Source: Candidatus Pantoea persica
Lineage (GTDB): Bacteria > Pseudomonadota > Gammaproteobacteria > Enterobacterales > Enterobacteriaceae
Length of the DNA stretch: 64,000 bases
Direction: 5' to 3'
Assembly: GCF_013753875.1 (NCBI RefSeq)
Contig: NZ_SMDS01000010.1
Coordinates: 124,001 to 188,000 of the forward strand
Shown here: positions 10,864 to 20,604 of the stretch, one piece after another
Layout of the letters: every line of letters starts with the position of its first letter
How positions within the stretch are numbered: position 1 is the stretch's first letter
Position numbers and translations under genes: made by a program
Notes under the pieces: model-generated
The model's database searches: none
Told to the model about the DNA's origin: nothing
Seen by the model: only the letters and a program-made list of their open reading frames with translations

Positions 10864-12112
10864 ATGGAAGGAATAAACGCCCGGCTGCAACGCCGCGAAG
10901 AGGAGGCTCTGCCGCGCGGTACCGGCAACCTGTGCAGCTGGTACTTCGAGCAGGCGGAGAACGCGACGCTGCGCGACGGCGAGGGCAACAGCTGGATCGA
11001 TTTCGCCGGCGGCATTGCGGTGCTGAATACCGGTCACCGCCATCCGCGCGTGGTGCAGACGATTGCCGATAAGTTAGAAAAATTTACCCATACCGCCTTT
11101 CAGGTGGCGCCCTATGGGAGCTATATGGCGCTAGCGGAGCGGCTGAACGCGCGCGTGCAGGCAGATCGAGGGCCAGGCCAAAGCCTCCTTTTTCACTACC
11201 GGCGCGGAAGCAGTGAAGAACGCGTTCAAGGTGGCGCGCGCCGCGACGAAACGCCACGGCATTATCACCTTCGGCAACGCCTTCCACGGCCGAACCTTAT
11301 ATGACGCTGGCGATGACCGGCAAAGTGGCGCCCTACAAGCGCGACTTCGGCCCGATGCTCGCCTCGGTGTGGCACGCCCCCTATCCCTGCCGCCTGACCG
11401 GCATTAGCGTCGACGCTGCGCTGGCGAGCCTGCAGGAGATCTTCAGCCAGGCGATCACCCCGCAGGATGTAGCGGCGATCGTGCTGAAGCCTGTACAAGG
11501 CGAAGGCGGCTTCCATATCGCCCCGCCCGAATTTATGTCGCGCCTGCGCGCGCTGGCCGACCAGTACGGCATTCTACTGATCGCCGATGAGGTGCAGTCG
11601 GGCTTTGCCCGCACCGGCAAACTCTTTGCAATGGATCACTATGCCGTGCGGCCGGACCTGATCACCATGGCAAAAAGCCTTGCCGGCGGCATGCCCCTTT
11701 CCGCGCTGAGCGGGCGCGCGGCGATTATGGATGCACCCGGCCTCGGCGGCTTGGGGGGCACCTACGCGGGCAACCCGCTGTCGATCGCCGCCGCGCACGC
11801 GGTGTTGGACGTGATTGACGAGGAGCAGCTCTGCGCCCGCGCCGAGCGCCTCGGCGCGCAGCTGGTGGAGCACCTTGAGCGCGCGCGCCAGCAGAATCCC
11901 GCTATCAGCGAGATCCGAGCACTCGGCTCAATAGTGGCCGTGGAGTTCAGCGACGCCGCCGTCGCGATGGCGCAAGGGCTGCTGCTGACCTGCGGGCCGC
12001 TCGGCAACGTGATCCGCTTCCTCTACCCCGGAAGATCCCCGACGCGCAGTTCAGACAGGCGCTCGATATTCTCGACGCTGTGCTGCGTCGCGCGACCCCA
12101 GCCAGCGCCTGA
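10864..12112 (+). pseudogene. GABA-type (class III) aminotransferase, broken
   Basis: PLP-dependent 4-aminobutyrate:2-oxoglutarate aminotransferase family. Motifs in order: WIDFAGGIAVLNTGHRHPRV, SFFTTGAEAVKNAFKVARAA (frame 2), PVQGEGGFHIAPPEF, LLIADEVQSGFARTGK, and the PLP lysine in ITMAKSLAGGMP. Frameshifts lie near 11160 and 11295, a stretch is lost around 11990-12030, and the end ALDILDAVLRRATPASA is in another frame. An AGGAGGGGGT ribosome site precedes the ATG. It is followed by a permease, as in gabT-gabP operons, so the substrate was probably GABA or a related omega-amino acid. Confidence 0.75.
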
Positions 12113-12162
12113 CGCCCGGCGGCCCGTGCCGCCAGAGCGAGGCACGCCCCCTGTTTTGTTTT

Positions 12163-12181
12163 GGCCGCGCGCTGCGCGGCC
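12163..12181 (+). repeat. Intercistronic hairpin
   Basis: GGCCGCGC and GCGCGGCC form a perfect 8-bp stem around GCT between the aminotransferase and permease genes. No T-run, so more likely an mRNA-stability element than a terminator. Confidence 0.5.
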
Positions 12182-12205
12182 CCTTGATGCTCAGGAGATA
12201 CCTTG

Positions 12206-13102
<897 letters not shown>

Positions 13103-13106
<4 letters not shown>

Positions 13107-13503
13107 CCGTAAGGGCTGAGAAGCAGCGGAATATGGTAGTGCTGGTCGCGGCTGTCGAGGGTGAAGATCACCGGAATTTCCGGGAAAAAGGTTTTCTGCT
13201 TCGCGCTGGCGTAGTAGTCGCCGGTTTTAAAGGCCACCTTATAGGTGCCCGACTCCGCCTGCTGGCCCGCCGGATAGAGGGCGCTGATGCGGCCGTTAGC
13301 GTCGGTGATGCCGGTCGCCAGCTTCACCCAGCTGCCGTTGCGGTTCTGATCCAGCTCAACCGCGACGCCTGCAGTCGGCACGCTGGTCTGGAGATTGAGC
13401 ATGTGAACACTGATGGGTTTTTTCATCGCCGCAGGTTCAGCGGCAAAGGCGAAGAAAGCGCGGCCATCACGGCAGCGGCGCAGAACGTTGACATCGTTTT
13501 CAT
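13103..13503 (-). pseudogene. hiuH: 5-hydroxyisourate hydrolase (periplasmic type), truncated
   Basis: Transthyretin-like enzyme of urate catabolism. The mature part MKKPISVHMLNLQTSVPTAG to QHYHIPLLLSPYG carries the family N-terminal histidine motif. ATG at 13503 begins a signal peptide (MKTMSTFCAAAVMAAL) that goes out of frame near 13463. At the 3' end the gene stops right after SPYG: the family's C-terminal YRGS tetrapeptide, needed for catalysis, was removed by the deletion that also cut the permease gene. The internal ATG at 13426 could still start a cytosolic product lacking YRGS. Confidence 0.8.
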
Positions 13504-13724
13504 GATTCTTCCTTTTTGTATGTTGACCCCGCTAGCCTATGCCACAATCCGCGCGGCGGCGTAAATTCGCAATGCGTATCTGAAATTTCTGAGGGCGCAG
13601 GCTGATAGAGGCTGGCGAGGCTTTCGCCTGACGGTGTGGCCGCTTTTTCGTCTCGCCGTCAGGCGCGTGTTCGCGGCGGCGGCGGGATAATTTATTTTCC
13701 GCCGTCGGCGCGTTATGGTAATTT

Positions 13725-13750
13725 GGAAACTCCTGTTTAATTAAGTTTCC
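13725..13750. promoter_or_regulatory. Candidate TetR operator
   Basis: GGAAACT and AGTTTCC form perfect 7-bp arms 12 bp apart and end 2 bp before the ATG of the TetR gene. The position fits autorepression. Confidence 0.45.
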
Positions 13751-13752
13751 CT

Positions 13753-14370
13753 ATGACGTCAACGAAATCCTCGCCAGCCACAGCCAAAGAACGCGGCAGA
13801 CCCCGTACCTTCGATACCGATGTCGCGCTCGATCACGCCATGGTCGTGTTTCGCCAGAAGGGTTTTCACGCCTCGTCCATGGCCGATCTGGGGGAAGCTA
13901 TGGGGCTGACGGCGGGCAGTATCTACAAGGCGTTTAAGGATAAGCGGACGCTCTTTTTGCGTGTGTTTGAACGCTATATTTCCATGCGCAACGCCGACTT
14001 GCGCGCCCGCCTGCAGCACTGCCCCAACGGCAGAGCGCGCATTGCCAAGCTGCTGCAGTTCTATCTCGATTCAGCGCGGGAGATTGAGGGGCAGCGCGGC
14101 TGTCTGGTGGTCGGCAGCACCGTCGAGCTGCAGAGCCTGGACGCCGACCTTTCGGCGCTGGTGCGTCATGCGGTGATGCGCAACCGCAATTTTCTTGTTT
14201 CGCTGGTGCGTCAGGGGCAGGAGGATGGCTCCGTCTCCGCCTCGCTGGACGCCGAGACGGCGGCGGGCCTGCTGCTGTGCGTCACATTCGGTATGCGCGT
14301 GGTGGGGAAAGTTCAGGATGTGACTAACGGCGCCGAAACGATTACTATGCTGCTCAGCATTCTGGATTAA
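13753..14370 (+). CDS. TetR/AcrR family transcriptional regulator
   Basis: Intact 205-residue regulator. The N-terminal helix-turn-helix (residues 20-65) reads ALDHAMVVFRQKGFHASSMA, then LGEAMGLTAGSIYKAFKDK, a textbook TetR recognition helix. The C-terminal ligand domain has CLVVGSTVELQSLDADLSAL and ends MLLSILD, like the TetR_C_11/YafC-like group. An inverted repeat overlaps its start. No intact target gene is adjacent, since hiuH upstream is dead, so its present regulon is unknown. Its survival suggests a distant target. Confidence 0.85.
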   Translation: MTSTKSSPATAKERGRPRTFDTDVALDHAMVVFRQKGFHASSMADLGEAMGLTAGSIYKAFKDKRTLFLRVFERYISMRNADLRARLQHCPNGRARIAKLLQFYLDSAREIEGQRGCLVVGSTVELQSLDADLSALVRHAVMRNRNFLVSLVRQGQEDGSVSASLDAETAAGLLLCVTFGMRVVGKVQDVTNGAETITMLLSILD

Positions 14371-14482
14371 TCTGCTTGCCCTGTTTGGAGGTGGTTATTT
14401 CCTAAATATCTTCCGCTCATGCTGCATACCGTTCAGCGAAGCGTTGTGCTGCGTGCAGCAGATGAAAAGTAGGTGAAACAAT

Positions 14483-14734
14483 GTGGCCAAAACAGTATTC
14501 CTACGATTTTATCGCCTTGCAGGAGAGAGATTGCACTCCAGTGAACCGGTTGACAGCGATGAAGTGTATGCCCTGCTGGGCCGCGTCGTCGAACAAGCCT
14601 TGCAGCCTAGCGAAGAGCCGCCTTTGCAGGAAGTTATCGGCGCGCTCTATCACGCGGACCTGCGCTCAGGCGATGCGGAAACGATGGCGGCCTGCGAACG
14701 CGCCATTCGCCTGCTGGCCAGCAAAATGAACTGA
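14483..14734 (+). CDS. AriR/YmgB-family small regulatory protein
   Basis: An 83-residue frame, VFLRFYRLAGERLHSSEPVD to MAACERAIRLLASKMN, matches the AriR (YmgB) pattern of an LG..V..LL core and terminal amphipathic helix. The frame opens with GTG at 14483 behind AGGTGA. An ATG at 14481 is in a different frame and could be the original start followed by a 1-nt shift, so the N-terminal 10 residues are uncertain. It begins a cluster of three relatives. In E. coli this family promotes Rcs signalling and acid resistance. Confidence 0.7.
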   Translation: MAKTVFLRFYRLAGERLHSSEPVDSDEVYALLGRVVEQALQPSEEPPLQEVIGALYHADLRSGDAETMAACERAIRLLASKMN

Positions 14735-14923
14735 CGGCTGCTGCCTGTTTTTCGCCGGATCTGCTCGCAGTACCTGTCAGCGCGCCGCGCCTGACAATGT
14801 TACATTCTAATGCTTTTTAAAGGCCATAAAAAGGCTGTGCAGCGCCTGTTACGCGCCTTCGCTTATCATAACCCTTTGTAATTATTTCAATAGCATCTTT
14901 AATCAAAATATTATACTCGCTGA

Positions 14924-14939
14924 TACAGGTAATCCTGTA
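14924..14939. promoter_or_regulatory. Palindrome upstream of ycgZ
   Basis: TACAGGTAATCCTGTA is a perfect 16-bp palindrome 80 bp upstream of the ycgZ start. In E. coli the ycgZ operon is repressed by the MerR-type protein BluR. Whether this is the corresponding operator cannot be told from sequence alone. Confidence 0.5.
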
Positions 14940-15018
14940 CAGGTTTTAAGAAATCGTATAACTTTAGCGCTGCCGTAACTGATTACATTTTCATCACAAG
15001 GATACATAAGGGTTGCTT

Positions 15019-15258
15019 ATGCGCCAGACAGGAACTCCCCCAACCACAGCCAGTGATATCGCTCACGACTTCAGCAAGACCACACTGCCGACAGGGCAGG
15101 AAACGCTCGGTCAGATTGTGGTGGAGATCCTGCTTGCGGGTAAACAGCTCAACAGAAAGGCACTTTGCGTCAAACTGCTGACTCGCCTGGAGCTGTCATC
15201 CAGCCCGGAAGAAGAGCAGCACTATCAAAAACTGATTGGCCTGCTGTTTGGACGTTAA
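15019..15258 (+). CDS. ycgZ: Two-component-system connector YcgZ
   Basis: Intact 79 residues: MRQTGTPPTTASDIAHDFSK, then GQETLGQIVVEILLAGKQLN, RKALCVKLLTRLE and HYQKLIGLLFGR. The C-terminus is nearly identical to E. coli YcgZ (family end HYNALIGLLFE). ATG at 15019 is preferred over the upstream TTG because it aligns with the family start. In E. coli YcgZ acts with YmgA/YmgB on RcsB-dependent biofilm genes. Long upstream region with a palindrome. Confidence 0.85.
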   Translation: MRQTGTPPTTASDIAHDFSKTTLPTGQETLGQIVVEILLAGKQLNRKALCVKLLTRLELSSSPEEEQHYQKLIGLLFGR

Positions 15259-15363
15259 CATTAATTTTACTGCGCACCATTGCGTTCAGGATTTTCCCGC
15301 AGCATGATACACAGTCGAGCTTGTCAGACAGGTCTTTCTGACTGTCACCGGACGCAGCCTGTG

Positions 15364-15370
15364 CTATACT
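15364..15370 (+). promoter_or_regulatory. Candidate sigma-S/sigma-70 -10 element
   Basis: CTATACT preceded by TGTG resembles the extended -10 favoured by RpoS. It lies about 62 bp upstream of the YmgA-like gene. Confidence 0.4.
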
Positions 15371-15432
15371 GTAGGTTTGTCTCTCGTCGCGCTGACCTTT
15401 GAGGGGTAAATAATGTAATAAGAGATGCGGGT

Positions 15433-15702
15433 ATGCACAGAAGTAAGATCGAGAAACTGACAGACTATGTTATCGGCGAAGCCGTCGGCGCGCTGCTTGG
15501 GCAAAACGCGTCGATTTCAGGCGCCTCGCTGGCAAGGCGCCTGACCGCAATGGCGGCGACGGAGACCGATAGCGATCGGCAGCAGGCGCTGGCGCAGGCC
15601 TTAGCTAAGGTGCGTCAGGAGTTTTCCTCCGCGTGCGCCGTCGTTGACGTGCCGCCGCGCGGCTACCGCGAACCTTCCGCGACGGGCGCGAAAAAGCACT
15701 GA
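15433..15702 (+). CDS. YmgA/AriR-family small protein
   Basis: Intact 89 residues: KIEKLTDYVIGEAVGALLGQ, then ASISGASLARRLTAMA and DRQQALAQALAKVRQEFS, followed by a basic tail. The family core (GEAVGALL..G..I....L...L) is clear. A strong GAGGGG site precedes an ATG-TAA-TAA triplet at 15413, but the gene itself starts at 15433 behind a weaker AGATGCGGGT. The cluster with ycgZ mirrors the ycgZ-ymgA-ariR operon, although gaps of 170-280 bp suggest separate promoters here. Confidence 0.7.
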   Translation: MHRSKIEKLTDYVIGEAVGALLGQNASISGASLARRLTAMAATETDSDRQQALAQALAKVRQEFSSACAVVDVPPRGYREPSATGAKKH

Positions 15703-15744
15703 CGGGCGGGCATCCCGTGCGCCGGACGCCTCCGCCGACCTGCG

Positions 15745-17005
15745 TTACCTGACGATAGGTAGGTCGGCAAAGCGGGTGGTATAGGCGGGTAACAGCATCT
15801 CGCGCTTCATCGCCTAGCCTTGTTCGATTCCCTGTACGGCAAACCAGAGCGTTCCCCTGCCTTTTTGATTGATGCGATCGACTACCTGCATCAGGCCTCG
15901 CTGTTGGTGCGCGGGCCGTAAGGATCGAATAGCTGTAGCTGCGCAATGCCTTGGCTTAAGAAGTCGCCCAGCATGATGCCCGCTTTCATATAGCGATAGC
16001 CGTCCAGCAAGATGCGATCCAGCGCCTCCGACGCCACCCGCACGATACCGTGGGTGTCGTTGGTCGGCGTCAGCAGCTGCCCGGACGCCTGATTGCCGTA
16101 GTAGGATTCGTTTCCGGCGTGAGGGCTGGTTTTCACTAACACCGCGATTTGACGACAGTACTGCTTCTCATGCCGCAGCTTTTCCGCCGCCCGCTCCGCA
16201 TACTGACACACTGCCTGGCGCACCGCATTGTAGTCGGTGAGGCGCGAACCGAACGAGCGCGAGCAGACAATCTGCTGTTTGGTCGGCGCCATCTCCTCCA
16301 GCGCCAGGCAGGGCTCGCCGCGCAGTTCGCGCACCGTGCGCTCCAGCATCACGTTAAAATGCTTGCGCATCAATCAAGAGCTTTCCGCCAGCTGCAGCGC
16401 GTTTTCAATGCCCATCTGCCTGAGCTTTTTACTGAGGCGGCCGCCCACGCCCCACACCTCCTCCACCGGCACCAGCGCCATCAGCTTGCGCTGCCGCTCG
16501 ACGCACGACAGATCGACCACACCCTGCGTGCCGCGATATTTTTTCGCCGCGTAGTTGGCCAGCTTGGCCAGCGTTTTGGTCGACGCGATGCCGACGCCGA
16601 CCTGCAGGTGCGTCTCGCGCAGGACGCGCGCCTGGACTTGCTGGCCGAACATCTCCAGCGGCTGACAGAAGCTGACGCCGCTTAAGTCGAGAAAGGCTTC
16701 GTCGATACTGTACATCTCCACCGCAGGTGCCATCTTCTCCAGCGTCGTCATCACGCGCAGGCTCATATCGGCGTAGAGGGCGTAAGTTGGAGCTGAAGAC
16801 CTGCGCCCTATGCTGGCGCAGCATCTCTTTCAGCTTAAAAAAACGGCGCCCCCATGCTGATGCCCAGCGCTTTCGCCTCCGCGTTGCGCACAATCACGCA
16901 GCCGTCGTTGTTGGAGAGCACAACGACAGGCAGCCCTTTCAGATCGGGCCGGAAGACGGTTTCACAGTTTGCATGGAAGCTGTTCACGTCCACTGAGGCG
17001 AACAT
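15745..17005 (-). pseudogene. umuC: DNA polymerase V catalytic subunit UmuC, broken
   Basis: Y-family translesion polymerase. The N-terminus FASVDVNSFHANCETVFRPD has the metal-binding Asp, and the second acidic motif is MYSIDEAFLDLSG. Lesions: a frameshift near 16790 (SSN to ADMSLRV), TGA at 16374-16376, a frameshift near 15890, and TAG near 15814 (TGG inferred) before AMKREMLLPAYTTRFADLP. The start overlaps the umuD stop, as in the normal operon. Catalytic residues survive but full-length protein cannot be made. Confidence 0.9.
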
Positions 17006-17006
17006 G

Positions 17007-17424
17007 TCAGTGCGTCGATTCAATCACGTAGGTGGCCATGCCAAACACTTCCAGCCCTACTGGCGTATTAATCGCTATCGGGCTGTGCTTGCTGTTGGCG
17101 GGCATCAGCGGGATGGAGGGATGGAGGCGAAGTTGCTTAATGGTAAATTCGCCCTCTACGGCGGCGACGATGATATCGTTATGTTTTTCCTTCAGCGAGC
17201 AATCAACGACGATCATATCGCCGTCGCAAATGCCCGCCTCGCTCATGGAGTCGCCGCTGACCCGCAGAAAATAGGTCGCGCTAGGGTGCTATACCATCAG
17301 ATCGTTAAGATTGATGCGTTTTCGATGTAATCTCGCGCGGACGAGGGAAAACCACAGGGCACGTGTTCAATATAGAGCGGCAGCGGCAGCAGGTCGTAAA
17401 CCTCTGCGGGGCGAATAACTTCAT
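17007..17424 (-). pseudogene. umuD: SOS mutagenesis protein UmuD, broken
   Basis: The LexA-like self-cleaving polymerase V accessory protein. A strong GGAGG site precedes ATG at 17424, but one base is missing at codon 2 (the other frame reads EVIRPAEVYDLLPLPLYIEH). Next come the cleavage site VPCGFPSSARDYIEN, a second shift, INLNDLMV, and then a TAG where the family has an aromatic residue, before HPSATYFLRVSGDSM. The catalytic Ser (GDSM) and Lys (GEFTIKQL) are both present. Three separate lesions confirm inactivation. Confidence 0.9.
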
Positions 17425-17446
17425 GAGAAAACCTCCTTTTATTCAA

Positions 17447-17466
17447 GGCTGTATGTAAACACAGTA
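17447..17466. promoter_or_regulatory. LexA box of umuDC
   Basis: GGCTGTATGTAAACACAGTA has CTGT-N8-ACAG exactly at consensus spacing and sits 23 bp upstream of the umuD start. It is the SOS operator of the dead umuDC operon. Confidence 0.85.
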
Positions 17467-18029
17467 ACATCAAACTCCTGATTTAATCAAGGCGCGGCGG
17501 TGGCGAAAAATGAGAAGCCACTAACATCGAAGGAATTATTTTTTGTCAGCGCGCGCAGTGGCGAGAAGCTGCGCAAAATATCGACTTAATTTAAACTGAT
17601 AAACTCGTTGCGCCGACGTGAGCCTGCGTTAAAAATAACCGCTTGCTGGTCAGGCGGCTGCTTTGGGGCTCTTGTCTGCGTCTGCGCAGGATGCGCCGTT
17701 CCTGCTGGCACAGATAAGTAGCGAGGCAGACAGACAGATTAGCTGAAAGCCTAAAACGCAGAGCAACCGAGAAGCGGAGAAAATTATCTCCACAACATCA
17801 GGCATCAGGCACATCTTTATCAAAATCAAATAAAATTAATTTACCCCGTGATTAAAGGTAAAAATGAATCACGTAATAAAAGGTAGACCTCTAACCGTTA
17901 GATTATGAGCTAAACATTCATTTTTAAATATATAGTGGCGAATTTTAACTATGTTATGATTAAAGCGAATTAAGATTTTAAGCCTCCACCAGAGATATTG
18001 CTCTACGAGTCGGTTAATTTCTAATATGA

Positions 18030-18052
18030 CCCTGCCCTGCAGGGGTATTTTT
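18030..18052 (+). terminator. Orphan terminator
   Basis: CCCTGC and GCAGGG pair around CCT, followed by GTATTTTT. No gene ends upstream. Confidence 0.6.
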
Positions 18053-18380
18053 GCATCCCCTCTGATTTAAAGATGCATTTTATTTGCATTGATCGCCACA
18101 CCAACGCTAATTTTCCTCGGCGAACCGCCCCAAAAGCAGCTGCCTGTTATTCAGCTGCAAGCAAACAAGTCTTTACAGAGCATTCTTAGAAGTCGTTTTC
18201 AGCAGCAAAAAAGATAATAAAATTCAGGCAATAGAAATATATAGAAAAACCTAATGGTTCGATATGTAATTTTATGCTCTGCTGAAATTTTTATGGAATT
18301 TCGTCCCGCTTCGGCTAGGTTTAAAGGGCTTAGTAAAGAAATCCACATCTTTTATTGAGCGGCTGTTACTCCAACCCTTT

Positions 18381-18402
18381 GCCCCCGTTGGGGGGCTTTT
18401 TT
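18381..18402 (+). terminator. Orphan terminator
   Basis: GCCCCC-GTT-GGGGGGC followed by TTTTTT. There is no open frame in the 350 bp upstream, so it may end a small RNA or be a relic. Confidence 0.65.
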
Positions 18403-19207
18403 GCCGTGGCGCTGGCTTTCCTCAGCGACGAAAACGTGGCTCTCTTTGTCACGCTTCGCCGCCAGTGAGGGTAGATTGCCGCATCGACAGCACAGGCCAC
18501 GGCGCATTACCTCAGCCTTGCCGCTAGCCGTACGACAATGATGCGTTTTCTATCATTTGCTCGCTGATCAGACGTTTACGCACCGCATTTATTTTTAGTA
18601 GCTAGAAGCAGCCAGAGCGAGCACTGAGCCACGACTCTCTGCGTCTCCGCCTCACTATCGGCATAGCAAATAAATATCCGGCTTTTGTATTGCTTTGTTC
18701 ATCCAGTGCATAAATTTCGAAGTCCGCGCCATATTTGATGTATATAACCTTGGTAAAAGAGATTTTTCCAGTAATTTATTCTTGTCTGAAACTACCTATA
18801 ATTCACCTGATTATCGTTATCGCAATGACTCAATGTGTCGCTGAGCCGGCTCAGTATAATTGATAAAAAAGGGCGCGCCAGTGATGAAAAGAGTCATTTA
18901 ATCGCATCCGGCGCGTCGACCGCTAACTGCTTTTGATTTAAATCAAGTAAACCAGAGGTTACGCTTCTGATTCACGCTGCGCAGCGGCTTATTCCGCCCT
19001 GAATAAATTTGATCAGGTAAAAAATAGCGCGACAAAAAAACAGGCCACCTGGCTAAAATCGCCGAACGCAGCCGTTTTTGCGCGTTTGTCCACAGAGAGT
19101 AATAACTCTCTGTCATCGCCTTCGCGCGTAACAAAATAGCCTGACGCAGAGAGAGTTATTCCTGGGCGCGACGCTGATGGCGCAGCGAAGGTTTTCTCAG
19201 GGCACGT

Positions 19208-19402
19208 TTATCCGCTTTTCGGCGCATCTGCCCAGCCAGGCGCGGAGAGCATGTCGCTGATAACTTCATACATCATCTGCTTGAACCAGACATCGGTCAC
19301 CGGAATGGAGAGCTGCGGCCGATACCAGCCAAACTGCACTAAATAGTACCAGACCTGGGGCGACTCGCCTCCCGCCTGAACCTAGTAAAAACCTTCCTGC
19401 AT
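19208..19402 (-). pseudogene. Unrecognised small gene with one TAG
   Basis: A 65-codon frame from ATG at 19402 reads MQEGFY, then TAG at codon 7, then VQAGGESPQVWYYLVQFGWY and RPQLSIPVTDVWFKQMMYEV, ending DMLSAPGWADAPKSG. The composition (many Trp, Tyr, Pro) and the clean open frame around a single stop look like a real protein. I do not recognise the family. It is the only coding trace I see between umuD and the FAD oxidase. Confidence 0.45.
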
Positions 19403-20604
19403 ACATCACTCAGTCAGCTAACACTGTGTAAAAGACACTCATGCATGCCTGATGGCAAAAAGCGTTATCCGCAGCGGATGACGTAAAGGGTTTTCCTGCG
19501 TTAATGACGACGTACCCCCCCCCAGTGAGTAAAGGGGAGCATATCTCAGCATACGCGCCGATAACTCGCCTGCTAACGGCCCGATCAGGAATCAAGTGAC
19601 TGTTTTAATATTCTTTTATTACGCAGCCGGGCCGCCGTCAGGCTGACGTTAACCCAGCCCGCGGGCGCCAGGAGAGGCGCGCGAGAAACGCCTGATCAGG
19701 ACAGCTACAGAAGCTATAGAGGCAAAAATAATATTTATTCCGATACTGAAAAGGGTAAATAACGCATCCTGATCAGCGGCATTATTGCCCCCCTTGCGCC
19801 AGTCCGATCGTTACGCGTTATTTATTGCAGACAGCGCCGCCGTAAGGCGCCCGCGAATGCGATCGCAGGGCAAAAAAATACCCTGTATCAACAAGGTAAA
19901 TTTAAAAAACCAATAAGATAAAAATTACATTTTGATGAAGTTGTTTGAGCCGGGTCACTTAACAACACACGCGAATTAGTTTAATTCATTGAGCGCTGGC
20001 TTTTGTGATCAGGTCAACCGTCAAAAAGGCGAAGCCGCATTTCACTCTCAAAAAGAATTGGGTGTTATTCTACTGTTGTGCGCAAGAGTAACTTGTGAAA
20101 TATCCGCACCTGATGCGTCCTGTTTCAGGCGCGCCGACGCCGCGTCGCGCGAATAATAAAGGGAATAAAGCACGATAAGAAAAGGCCAGTCTAAAGTGAA
20201 GCGCGCCGGCGTAAAGAGGCAACGGCAGATACAGGTGTAGACACAAAAGCCATGGCAGTAGCAGCGTCGGCAAACAGCATCGCGTCAGTAAGAGCCAGAG
20301 GAAAACAGGATAAGGATGTGCCGGAGGGATCGGCGGGCAAATCGCCCCGAACGCCGGACGGCATTCAGAGCGAGAGAGCTTTGCTTACATGCTTGCGATG
20401 ATCAGCAGGTATTTTGCCTGCTTACCATACGAATAAAGAACACGGGACAAGCGTTGTGCTCTCTGGCCCTTTATCAGCGAAGGAGATTCACGATCTCTCA
20501 GGCGAAAACCATGAACTGACCAGTGGCTGAATGGCGAACACCTCCTATCGGCGGCGTTATCACACTAAATGCATTCAGGCTTTGTTGGCAGTAAATCATT
20601 ACCC
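19403..20604. other. Gene-free region, second part
   Basis: No gene supported. Contains a run of ten C at 19507-19516. Short open frames here have no recognisable motif. Confidence 0.5.

Larger units (their letters stand above)
17467..19207. other. Gene-free region, first part
   Basis: No recognisable gene over 1.7 kb in either strand. AT content is higher than in the flanks around 17.8-18.3 kb. Two orphan terminators at 18030 and 18381 suggest former small transcripts or lost genes. I see no tRNA or insertion-sequence ends. Confidence 0.55.

Noticed and set aside
17467..20604. CRISPR array, prophage or insertion sequence in the gene desert
   Set aside because: No regularly spaced repeats, no transposase motifs, no terminal inverted repeats with target duplications and no tRNA gene were seen.
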